Below are positions 1-5,068 of a DNA stretch of 9,420 nucleotides, piece after piece. The first letter of the stretch is position 1. Every line of letters begins with the position of its first letter. Made by a program: the position numbers and the translations under genes. The stretch is from Lachnospiraceae bacterium UBA7225 (GTDB taxonomy: Bacteria; Bacillota; Clostridia; Lachnospirales; Lachnospiraceae), in the NCBI GenBank assembly GCA_002473385.1, contig DKTR01000130.1, positions 12,454 to 21,873 on the forward strand. The letters run 5' to 3'. A model generated the notes under the pieces. That model was not told the DNA's origin. It saw only the letters and a list, made by a program, of their open reading frames with translations, and made no database searches.

Positions 1-255
1 GATATCGAAATAGCTGCGGTGGTTCCCGATATAGAGAACTGCTTCATTCTTCGGTACATTTTCGTATCCGATTACGGTGATTTTTGCGCCTGTTTCCCAT
101 AAAATCAGACGAAACGTAGCCTGAATAATCCGCAGCGACGAAATGTCCCTTGCGTATGGGTTAAATTTTCCGATAATCCACTCTATAATTAAAATAGGAA
201 TCGAAAGAATCAGAAAGCCGATAACGGTAATTGCAACAATCAGAAAACGTATCAT
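1..255 (-). CDS. plsC: 1-acyl-sn-glycerol-3-phosphate acyltransferase (PlsC-like), partial, N-terminal 85 residues
   Basis: The gene reads leftwards and leaves the window, so only the N-terminus is visible. Residues 1-26 form one hydrophobic membrane segment (MIRFLIVAITVIGFLILSIP onward). The visible part ends in NHRSYFDI, where H79-x4-D84 is the HX4D catalytic motif of the PlsC/LPLAT acyltransferases. The upstream stretch GAKITVIGYENVPKNEAVLYIGNH has the order typical of bacterial PlsC, with a beta strand leading into NHxxxxD. The family transfers an acyl group to lysophosphatidic acid to make phosphatidic acid at the inner face of the membrane. The start at 255 is preceded by a good ribosome-binding site (AAGGGAGG on the minus strand, about 265-272). 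The HX4D motif makes the family secure, but substrate specificity and total length cannot be judged from the part shown. Confidence 0.85.
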   Translation of the reverse strand, partial: MIRFLIVAITVIGFLILSIPILIIEWIIGKFNPYARDISSLRIIQATFRLILWETGAKITVIGYENVPKNEAVLYIGNHRSYFDI

Positions 256-351
256 AATATATAGAGCCTCCCTTAAATCACAGGTTGCTGACGCCGGCTT
301 ATTTATCTGTGGCATATATTTCTTCGGCATCAATCCATTTATACATTGTTT

Positions 352-380
352 AGTATACAGAAAAACAGGACAAGTGGCAA
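352..380 (-). promoter_or_regulatory. sigmaA-type promoter for plsC
   Basis: On the minus strand there is a -35 element TTGCCA (380-375), a 17-nt spacer and a -10 element TATACT (357-352), each matching consensus at five of six positions. Transcription would start near 345, leaving a leader of about 90 nt before the plsC start at 255. This is read from sequence only. Confidence 0.55.
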
Positions 381-398
381 GTCGAAAATGTATTATCT

Positions 399-441
399 GC
401 CGTTATCGTGAACGGAGCAAAGCGAACAGTAACGGCTTCGC
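399..441. repeat. overlapping inverted repeats between the divergent promoters
   Basis: GCCGTTA (399-405) is mirrored by TAACGGC (430-436), and the alternative pair GCGAA (422-426) / TTCGC (437-441) overlaps it. The site lies between the two divergent promoters (-35 elements at 375-380 on the minus strand and 454-459 on the plus strand). It could therefore be an operator rather than an RNA structure. I recognise no known binding motif. The rest of 256-454 holds no supportable gene. Confidence 0.25.
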
Positions 442-453
442 ATCAAAAATAAT

Positions 454-482
454 TTTACAAATTGCCCGAACCGCATTATACT
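454..482 (+). promoter_or_regulatory. sigmaA-type promoter for the SBP-azlCD operon
   Basis: A -35 element TTTACA (454-459), a 17-nt spacer and a -10 element TATACT (477-482) match consensus at five of six positions each. The predicted start of transcription is about 489. That is almost exactly where the 127-bp inverted-repeat element begins, so the element would lie in the 5' untranslated leader. Confidence 0.55.
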
Positions 483-490
483 ATTTCTAT
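483..490. repeat. left copy of 8-bp direct repeat (putative target-site duplication)
   Basis: ATTTCTAT here is repeated exactly at 618-625. Each copy abuts one end of the 491-617 element. This is the arrangement left by transposase-mediated insertion. Confidence 0.65.
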
Positions 491-617
491 GATGCCAGGG
501 CGCTGGATGTCCGGTGGACATCCGCTTAGCGCGGACCGCAGCGAAGCGTAGATGTGGAAGCGCAAAGCGCGGAGCAATCCGCAGGCATCATAGCTGGGGG
601 CTTTTGACCCTGGCATC
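491..617. mobile_element. MITE-like element, 127 bp, 10-bp perfect terminal inverted repeats
   Basis: The ends are GATGCCAGGG (491-500) and CCCTGGCATC (608-617), perfect inverted repeats, and each is flanked directly by ATTTCTAT. There is no room for a transposase, so the element would be non-autonomous. Inside are a GGATGTCC-GGT-GGACATCC hairpin (505-523), a GCGGA-GCAA-TCCGC hairpin with a GNRA-type loop (about 570-583), and an extra GGCATCAT copy (584-591) that could compete with the right end for pairing. The interior is rich in short GCGC/AAGCG repeats. Removing the element and one direct repeat would leave the promoter about 30 nt from the start codon region, a normal leader. I do not know which transposase family would mobilise it. 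An alternative is a selected leader structure of unknown function. Confidence 0.65.
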
Positions 618-625
618 ATTTCTAT
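618..625. repeat. right copy of 8-bp direct repeat (putative target-site duplication)
   Basis: ATTTCTAT, identical to 483-490, directly follows the right inverted repeat of the element. Confidence 0.65.
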
Positions 626-654
626 ATGATTATGTGTCTGGGAGGATGTGCAGG

Positions 655-1614
655 ATGAAAAAAAGATTTTGGACAGCAGCGGCTGCTGCGGCAGTAATGG
701 TGGGAAGCATCGGAGGTACGGCAGAGGCAGAGGAACCTTTCCGCGTCGGTATTTGTCAGTTGATACAGCATGAGGCGCTGGATAGTGCGACGCAGGGCTT
801 TAAGGATGCGCTGACGGAGGAGCTTGGCGGGGATGTTATTATTGAAGAGCAGAACGCGCAGGGAGATTTTTATCTGTGCTCTACGATTATAAATGGTTTT
901 GTGGCGGAGGATGTGGATCTGATTCTTGCAAACGCCACGGCGTCCCTGCAGACGGCAGTTACAGCTACCAGTGAAATACCGATTCTGGGGACATCAGTCA
1001 CAAAATATGAAGCAGCTCTGCAGCTGGACAGCTTTGACGGTATAGTGGGAGGAAATATTTCGGGTACATCGGATCTTGCTCCCCTGGATCAGCAGGCAGC
1101 CATGATACAGGAGCTGTTTCCGGATGCGGAAACTGTAGGACTCATCTACTGTTCGGCAGAACCAAACTCGCAGTATCAGATCGAGGTTATGACGGGAGAA
1201 CTGGAAGTGCGCGGCTATACAGCCAAAGTATATGGTTTTGCAGATTCCAATGACATTGCTTCTGTCACGATGAACGCCACTATGGAGTGTGATGTGATTT
1301 TTGTTCCGACGGACAATACTGCGGCATCCAACGCGGAGCTGATTGCGAACGTATGCATTCCGGCGGGTATTCCGGTTATTGCCGGGGAAGAAGGCATCTG
1401 CAGGGCATGCGGCGTGGCAACGCTTTCTATCGACTATTATGATCTCGGCTATACTACCGGGCAGATGGCAGTCCGTATTCTGCGTGACGGAGAAGATATT
1501 TCCGCAATGCCTATCGAATATGCGCCGGAGGTAACGAAAGAATACAATAAAGAAAACTGTGAAAAGCTTGGTATAGAAATTCCGGAAGACTACGTAGAGC
1601 TGCAGATGGAGTGA
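655..1614 (+). CDS. ABC transporter substrate-binding protein, COG2984/TrpX type, orphan and non-lipidated
   Basis: This 319-residue protein resembles the ABC_sub_bind family (TrpX-like binding proteins). Matching segments are VGICQLIQHEALDSATQGF near the N-terminus, NAQGD (67-71), DLILANAT (88-95), NISGTSDLAPLDQQ (134-147), FVPTDNTAAS (216-225), PVIAGEEG (240-247) and SIDYYDLGYTTGQMAV (258-273). The family binds small ligands, aromatic amino acids in some members, for an ABC importer. Residues 1-25 form a Sec signal peptide (MKKRFW, an Ala-rich core, cleavage after AEA). No lipobox cysteine is present, which is unusual for a Gram-positive binding protein. Eight cysteines are spread through the protein, including C249-x-x-C252 in the loop that normally reads GxxGMVxxGG. 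The start at 655 has GGAGG at 641-645; an in-frame ATG at 646 overlaps that site and is less likely. No permease or ATPase follows; azlC begins 10 nt downstream. The ligand is unknown. Confidence 0.85.
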   Translation: MKKRFWTAAAAAAVMVGSIGGTAEAEEPFRVGICQLIQHEALDSATQGFKDALTEELGGDVIIEEQNAQGDFYLCSTIINGFVAEDVDLILANATASLQTAVTATSEIPILGTSVTKYEAALQLDSFDGIVGGNISGTSDLAPLDQQAAMIQELFPDAETVGLIYCSAEPNSQYQIEVMTGELEVRGYTAKVYGFADSNDIASVTMNATMECDVIFVPTDNTAASNAELIANVCIPAGIPVIAGEEGICRACGVATLSIDYYDLGYTTGQMAVRILRDGEDISAMPIEYAPEVTKEYNKENCEKLGIEIPEDYVELQME

Positions 1615-1624
1615 GGAATAAAAA

Positions 1625-2332
1625 GTGAAAAAAGTAAAAAAAGCATTTGCTGCGGCGTTCCCGCATACAATTCCGATTTTTACCGGGTTCTGGTTTCTGG
1701 GATTGACGTATGGAATCTATATGAATGTATCGGGATTCAGCTTCTGGTATCCGATGCTGATGAGCGCCACGATTTTTGCCGGGTCTATGGAGTTTGTTAC
1801 CTGCAACCTGCTTCTGGGAGCGTTTAATCCGCTGCAGGCATTTGTGATGACACTGATGATTAACGCACGCCATCTGTTTTACGGTATTTCCATGCTGGAT
1901 AAATTCAGGGGGACAGGCTGGAAAAAATTCTACTTGATTTTCGGAATGTGCGATGAGACCTTTTCGATCAACTATACTGCAAAGGTGCCGGAGAATGTGG
2001 ATCGGGGCTGGTTTATGTTTGCCGTTACCTTTCTCAACCAGTGCTACTGGGTTCTGGGAGCGACACTTGGCGGGATTTTCGGTTCCTTCCTTCATTTCAA
2101 TACGGAAGGGCTGGATTTTGTGATGACGGCAATGTTTGTTGTCATTTTTATGGAGCAATGGTTAAAGGACAGGGATCATATCAGTGCGTTGCTGGGTCTG
2201 GGTCTGTCGCTGCTTTGTCTGATCGCTTTTGGAGCAGACAATTTTATCATTCCGTCTATGCTGGGAATTCTCGGCGTACTGACGCTCCTGAGGGGAAAGC
2301 TTGAAGAAAGAGAGGAGGCTGTGCAGTCATGA
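1625..2332 (+). CDS. azlC: AzlC family branched-chain amino acid exporter, large subunit
   Basis: This is a 235-residue polytopic membrane protein of normal length for AzlC. Family motifs are visible: FAGSMEF (51-57), NARHLFYG (80-87), a DETF site (110-113) and GLDFVMTAMFVVIFMEQW (162-179). Hydrophobic segments lie at about 15-35, 42-65, 68-80, 130-155, 165-178, 186-203 and 205-223. AzlC with AzlD forms a heteromeric permease, known from azaleucine resistance in Bacillus and from valine/isoleucine/methionine export by related pairs (YgaZH, BrnFE). The start is GTG, 10 nt after the SBP stop, with GAGG at 1613-1616 and 8 nt of spacing. The stop overlaps the azlD start in an ATGA, so the two are translationally coupled. 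The substrate is inferred from the family only. Confidence 0.9.
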   Translation: MKKVKKAFAAAFPHTIPIFTGFWFLGLTYGIYMNVSGFSFWYPMLMSATIFAGSMEFVTCNLLLGAFNPLQAFVMTLMINARHLFYGISMLDKFRGTGWKKFYLIFGMCDETFSINYTAKVPENVDRGWFMFAVTFLNQCYWVLGATLGGIFGSFLHFNTEGLDFVMTAMFVVIFMEQWLKDRDHISALLGLGLSLLCLIAFGADNFIIPSMLGILGVLTLLRGKLEEREEAVQS

Positions 2333-2655
2333 CGCTTACACAGCAGATCATAACGATCGCAGTGGTGGTTCTGGGAACGATGCTGACGCGTTTCCTGCCG
2401 TTTCTGCTGTTTCCGGCAGGAAAACCGACGCCAAAATACATACAATACCTTGGAAAAGTGCTTCCGGCAGCGGTATTTGGGATGCTGATTATTTATTGTT
2501 TGAAAAATGTTTCTGTTTTTTCCGGCAGCCATGCGCTTCCGGAGCTGATTTCCATTGCGGTCGTAGTTGCGCTGCACCTTTGGAAACGGCAGATGCTGCT
2601 GTCAATCGCCGGAGGTACTGTCCTTTACATGCTGCTTGTGCAGTTTGTGTTCTGA
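2329..2655 (+). CDS. azlD: AzlD family branched-chain amino acid exporter, small subunit
   Basis: The 108-residue protein has four hydrophobic segments (about 5-25, 46-60, 70-84, 90-107). It carries characteristic AzlD sequence: GTMLTRFLPFLLFP (16-29), LGKVLPAAVFGMLIIYCLKN (41-60) and the C-terminal HLWKRQMLLSIAGGTVLYM (83-101). It partners AzlC in amino-acid export. Translation starts inside the azlC stop (ATGA at 2329-2332), with an AGGAGG site at 2312-2317. The last 54 bp overlap the 3' end of the convergent polyferredoxin gene, and no terminator hairpin is visible between the two. Confidence 0.9.
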   Translation: MTLTQQIITIAVVVLGTMLTRFLPFLLFPAGKPTPKYIQYLGKVLPAAVFGMLIIYCLKNVSVFSGSHALPELISIAVVVALHLWKRQMLLSIAGGTVLYMLLVQFVF

Positions 2656-3498
2656 GGCACGTGCGGGACTGGTAAATCCAAGATGAATTGCCTGCGCAGG
2701 GCAGGCATCGCGGCATTCCCCGCAGCGGATACATTCCGCGGAGTCCGGGTGCTTTACCGGATCAACATCCATTTTACAGACGTGGGCGCATTTCTGGCAG
2801 CCCACGCATTTTTTTTGATCGACCTCCAGATGATAGAGGCTGATTTTGTTCAGCAGACCATAAATTGCACCAAGCGGACATATTGTTTTGCAGAAAAACC
2901 GGTAAACAGACATACAGCCAAGAAGCGTCAGGACTAAAATTGCCGCCTTCAGGCTAAAAAGCTCCCCGATAACAGTGCGCAGACGCGGGTTTGCCAGAAG
3001 CAGCGGGATGCCGCCCTCCAGCGTCCCGGCAGGGCAGATAAATTCGCAGAATGCCGGTTTTCCCATGCCCATATAATCTATGGCTATAATCGGCAGAAGG
3101 ATCACAAAAACGACTAGTATTATGTATTTTAGATAGCGCAATGGCTTTGGCAGTTTCCGCTTTGGAAACGGTATTTTGTGCAGCAGCTCCTGCAGCAGCC
3201 CGAAGGGACAGAAAAATCCACAGATTACGCGTCCGAAAATAACGCCGGCGGCGAGCAGGAAACCAACCACATAGAAGCTGAATTTGAAATTCATGGAGCC
3301 GCTGACAGCCTGCAGGGCACCAATGGGACAGGCAAGCGAGGCTGCGGGGCAGGAATAGCAGTTCAGCCCGGGATTGCAGAACTGTTTCCAGGAACCGGTA
3401 TACAGGCTGCCGCTTTTAAAGTTCCCTAAATGAATGTTGGAAAAGCCGAAAGCGGCGATCTGAATCAGCTTTCGTTTTACAGTATTTGTTAGCTTCAT
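2602..3498 (-). CDS. NapH-like polyferredoxin membrane protein, 4Fe-4S binding
   Basis: This 298-residue protein has membrane segments at about 72-90, 122-140 and 184-198. Short cysteine clusters lie beside them: C41, C47, C50 and C57-P; C93-x3-C97-P; C151-x3-C155-P; C203-x3-C207-P. The Cx3CP pattern is that of NapH/NosR/CcoG-type membrane Fe-S proteins. The C-terminal domain carries two ferredoxin clusters: C231-x2-C234-x2-C237-x3-C241, and C256-x2-C259-x2-C262-x3-C266-P. Proteins of this group move electrons between cytoplasmic donors and membrane or extracytoplasmic acceptors. It is the third gene of an operon with the TlpA-like and CXXC proteins, starting 6 nt after the latter. A GGGG tract at the end of that gene may serve as ribosome-binding site. 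The acceptor is probably the CXXC/TlpA pair, which is inference. The polar C-terminal tail (about 275-298) is encoded antisense to the end of azlD. Confidence 0.88.
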   Translation of the reverse strand: MKLTNTVKRKLIQIAAFGFSNIHLGNFKSGSLYTGSWKQFCNPGLNCYSCPAASLACPIGALQAVSGSMNFKFSFYVVGFLLAAGVIFGRVICGFFCPFGLLQELLHKIPFPKRKLPKPLRYLKYIILVVFVILLPIIAIDYMGMGKPAFCEFICPAGTLEGGIPLLLANPRLRTVIGELFSLKAAILVLTLLGCMSVYRFFCKTICPLGAIYGLLNKISLYHLEVDQKKCVGCQKCAHVCKMDVDPVKHPDSAECIRCGECRDACPAQAIHLGFTSPARASEHKLHKQHVKDSTSGD

Positions 3499-3504
3499 AT
3501 GTAA

Positions 3505-3651
3505 TTACCCCAATCCGATGCATTCCATGCAGATATGGATTGCCTTATTCAGAACGATTGCCGCCTCGCCGCGCGAAACGCCGTAAATGAGAAACAGCAC
3601 AGCAGCGGTGAGTGTGCCTGCCCGGAGCAGGTGCTTCGTGCGGCTACTCAT
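3505..3651 (-). CDS. CD1871A-type CXXC motif-containing membrane mini-protein
   Basis: This 48-residue protein has a short basic N-terminus (MSSRTKHLLR), one membrane helix (about 11-26) and a conserved-looking tail GEAAIVLNKAIHICMECIGLG containing C41-x-x-C44. Size, helix and the ICMECIG ending match a small family in Clostridia named after C. difficile CD1871A, found with TlpA-like and 4Fe-4S proteins; the function is not established to my knowledge. An upstream in-frame ATG at 3753 would add a 34-residue Arg/Gln-rich stretch antisense to nothing but within the TlpA coding tail, and is rejected. The chosen start overlaps the TlpA stop (ATGAGTAG), which implies translational coupling. With the N-terminus inside, the CXXC would face outwards and could exchange thiols with TlpA. 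That orientation is inferred from the basic N-terminus. Confidence 0.82.
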   Translation of the reverse strand: MSSRTKHLLRAGTLTAAVLFLIYGVSRGEAAIVLNKAIHICMECIGLG

Positions 3652-4285
3652 TTGCCAGCTCTGTATCAGCCGTTTCCGCCTGCTCTGCATCGTCTGCGTC
3701 TGCCGTTTCCGCGTTTGCTGCATCCGGCGCATCTGCCGGGAATTCTGCTGCATATTCTGTCAGACGTTCTTTGTAGGCTTCTACGTCTGCGCCCTCAATC
3801 CATTTTCCGAGAATATTCCCGTCCTTATCCACAAAAAAGGTGCTGGGAACGCCTGTCACAGAAGAAAGAAATTCTGTCAGATCTTCGTTTGCAATCAGGT
3901 GGGTAAATCCGGCGTCTGCTTTTTCGACGATCTGATTTGCGAGATCAAGATTTGTCTGCGACACCGTCTGCTTCTGATCCATAATATCAATGACAAGCCC
4001 GATCATCTGCATATTTTCCGGGAGATCGCGCGCAATTTCGCCAAGCTCGGGCATTTCGCCGATGCAGGGAGAGCAGAACGTGCCCCAGACATTTACCATG
4101 GTGATATCCTTGTCTGCGAAAATTTCTTCTGTTACCTCATTGCCCTCAATGTCCTCTGTGGTGAAGGCCGGCACTTCTGTCGGAAGCTTGTCGCTGTCCC
4201 AGAGCATTGCACTTGCGGAAGCGGCGGAGAAAGCGGACAGAATAACAGTACAGGAAAGTATCGCTGCTATTTTTTTCTTTAACAT
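3644..4285 (-). CDS. secreted TlpA-like thioredoxin-fold protein
   Basis: The 213-residue protein starts with a signal peptide (MLKKKIAAILSCTVILSAFS, cleavage likely after ASA at 26). It continues as a TlpA/ResA-type thioredoxin fold: PAFTTEDIEGNEVTEE (39-54), NVWGTFCSPCIGEMPEL (65-81) with active-site C71-S-P-C74, and GVPSTFFVDKDGNILGKWIEG (145-165) with the cis-proline at 147. Such proteins reduce or exchange disulfides outside the cytoplasm. C12 sits in LSC but too early in the hydrophobic core to be a convincing lipobox. The tail (about 182-213) is an Ala/Asp/Glu repeat with no family match, an unusual feature. It is the first gene of the operon; the ribosome-binding site GAGGT (4297-4293) is 7 nt from the start. 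Its electron source is probably the membrane proteins encoded next. Confidence 0.88.
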   Translation of the reverse strand: MLKKKIAAILSCTVILSAFSAASASAMLWDSDKLPTEVPAFTTEDIEGNEVTEEIFADKDITMVNVWGTFCSPCIGEMPELGEIARDLPENMQMIGLVIDIMDQKQTVSQTNLDLANQIVEKADAGFTHLIANEDLTEFLSSVTGVPSTFFVDKDGNILGKWIEGADVEAYKERLTEYAAEFPADAPDAANAETADADDAEQAETADTELANE

Positions 4286-4326
4286 AATGTTTACCTCGCT
4301 TTTCTGGAATTAGTGTAACTGCCTAC

Positions 4327-4355
4327 ATTGTAGTGTATCACAAGGAGAAAAGCAA
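4327..4355 (-). promoter_or_regulatory. probable promoter of the TlpA-CXXC-polyferredoxin operon, with overlapping palindrome
   Basis: On the minus strand there is a -35 element TTGCTT (4355-4350), a 17-nt spacer and a -10 element TACAAT (4332-4327). A palindrome CTACATTGTAG (4323-4333) covers the -10. A 7-bp direct repeat TAGTGTA occurs at 4311-4317 and 4331-4337, 20 bp apart, so on the same face of the helix. This could be an operator; I cannot name the regulator. Confidence 0.4.
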
Positions 4356-4394
4356 TATTTTATCCCGGAGAAAATTCCTGAAAAATTTGTGAAA

Positions 4395-4424
4395 ATGACA
4401 TATGCAGAAGAAACACTTCATAAG
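4395..4424 (+). promoter_or_regulatory. weak candidate promoter for the PrcB-domain lipoprotein gene
   Basis: ATGACA (4395-4400), an 18-nt spacer and CATAAG (4419-4424) give a partial sigmaA match. Transcription would begin near 4431. That favours the start codon at 4451 over the ATG at 4439. Confidence 0.3.
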
Positions 4425-4450
4425 CATATAAAAAAGAAATGTGGGAAGCC

Positions 4451-4867
4451 ATGAAGTATTTGTGGAAAAAAATGTGTCTCTGTCTCGTCCTGCTTGGCGC
4501 TGTTGTGCTGCTTGCCGGATGCGGGGAGGCGGAGCCGGAGGGAAAAATCCGTGATCTGGAATTCACCGTTCTGGAGGAAAGCGAGATTCCGAAGGCGCTT
4601 GCTGAGGTAATCGGGGAAAATAAGCAGAAGGAGATGAAACTGAGCTACCAGAATGACGGCTATCTTTACATAGCGCGTGGATTTGGGGAGCAGAAAACCG
4701 GCGGGTACAGTATTTCTGTGCCGCAGTGTTATCTGGCAGAGGACGGCATCCATGTAAAGTTTGAGCTGATCGGACCGCAGAGCAGCGAGGAAATGAAGGA
4801 GGAGGCATCCTATCCCTATATTGTCGTTAAGATGGAGGAAATGGATGAGACGATTTTATTTGAATAG
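4451..4867 (+). CDS. PrcB-domain lipoprotein
   Basis: This 138-residue protein has a lipoprotein signal peptide, MKYLWKKMCL followed by a hydrophobic core ending in lipobox L21-A-G-C24. The mature part ends in a domain with YLYIARGFGEQKTGGYSISV (71-90), followed by VKFELIGPQ and a final YPYIVVKMEE strand. The TGGYSI motif and the strand pattern fit the PrcB C-terminal domain, named from the PrcB subunit of the Treponema dentilisin protease complex and found in many Firmicutes lipoproteins of unknown role. No protease gene lies beside it. The start at 4451 has a modest GGGAAG site. An in-frame ATG at 4439 would add MWEA but lacks a ribosome-binding site. The gene stands alone between the divergent TlpA operon and the copper operon, and a terminator-like hairpin follows it. 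Confidence 0.75.
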   Translation: MKYLWKKMCLCLVLLGAVVLLAGCGEAEPEGKIRDLEFTVLEESEIPKALAEVIGENKQKEMKLSYQNDGYLYIARGFGEQKTGGYSISVPQCYLAEDGIHVKFELIGPQSSEEMKEEASYPYIVVKMEEMDETILFE

Positions 4868-4883
4868 CCATTTGTGAAGCAGT

Positions 4884-4914
4884 GGGGCATCTGTCCGGAT
4901 GCCTCAAAAATTTT
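4884..4914 (+). terminator. rho-independent terminator-like hairpin after the PrcB-domain gene
   Basis: GGCATC (4886-4891) pairs with GATGCC (4898-4903) around loop TGTCCG. Flanking G4885/T4904 and G4884/C4905 extend the stem, and AAAAATTTT follows. It begins 17 nt after the stop codon and ends just before the copper promoter, separating the two units. The T tract is short, so termination may be partial. Confidence 0.5.
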
Positions 4915-4916
4915 GC

Positions 4917-4945
4917 TTGCAATATACCCCGATAGGGTATATAAT
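4917..4945 (+). promoter_or_regulatory. sigmaA promoter of the csoR-copA operon
   Basis: A -35 element TTGCAA (4917-4922), a 17-nt spacer and a perfect -10 TATAAT (4940-4945) predict a transcript start near 4952. A CsoR-type operator fills the spacer exactly, so a bound repressor would block RNA polymerase. The leader to csoR is about 115 nt. Confidence 0.75.
4922..4942. promoter_or_regulatory. CsoR operator 1
   Basis: A perfect palindrome with 8-bp arms ATATACCC / GGGTATAT around CGATA. The core ATACCC-N5-GGGTAT is the form known for copper-sensing CsoR operators in Firmicutes. It lies between the -35 and -10 elements. Confidence 0.75.
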
Positions 4946-4951
4946 ACATAT

Positions 4952-4968
4952 ATACCTGGATGGGGTAT
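4952..4968. promoter_or_regulatory. CsoR operator 2, imperfect
   Basis: ATACCTGGATGGGGTAT repeats the operator pattern with one degraded arm. Its centre is 28 bp from that of operator 1, and it covers the predicted transcription start. A second site would tighten repression or allow cooperative binding. Confidence 0.6.
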
Positions 4969-5068
4969 GTGGCAGCATGAGCTGTTATGACAGAAAAATA
5001 TCGGCGCTGCGGCTTCTGCCGTCAAAGAATCACAGAAAGCTGTTCACGTCAGAGGAAGGGAGACGTAT

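Noticed and set aside
143..529. Plus-strand open frame across plsC and the intergenic region
   Set aside because: It is antisense to the plsC start, has no ribosome-binding site or family features, and runs through the inverted-repeat element.
525..545. T-box-like sequence (GCGGACCGC) in the SBP leader
   Set aside because: It lacks the full T-box core (AGGGTGGNACCGCG) and a following terminator; it is part of the element's internal GC-rich repeats.
514..654. Upstream extension of the SBP reading frame
   Set aside because: The extra 47 residues are encoded by the MITE-like element and the Shine-Dalgarno region; the start at 655 gives a clean signal peptide.
1511..2158. Long minus-strand frame opposite the SBP end and azlC
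   Set aside because: Antisense to strongly recognised genes, composition rich in His/Arg/Lys/Gln, no start signals.
3652..3753. Longer start for the CXXC mini-protein at 3753
   Set aside because: It would add an Arg/Gln-rich 34-residue stretch that is only a shifted reading of the TlpA tail; the short form matches the family and overlaps the TlpA stop in a coupling arrangement.
4323..4333. CopY-type cop box (TACANNTGTA) at the TlpA operon promoter
   Set aside because: The palindrome has only one base between the TACA and TGTA arms, and the copper genes here use a CsoR repressor.
4328..4343. Rex-type redox operator in the TlpA operon promoter
   Set aside because: TTGT and ACAA ends are present on the minus strand, but spacing and inner arms do not match the 18-bp Rex consensus.
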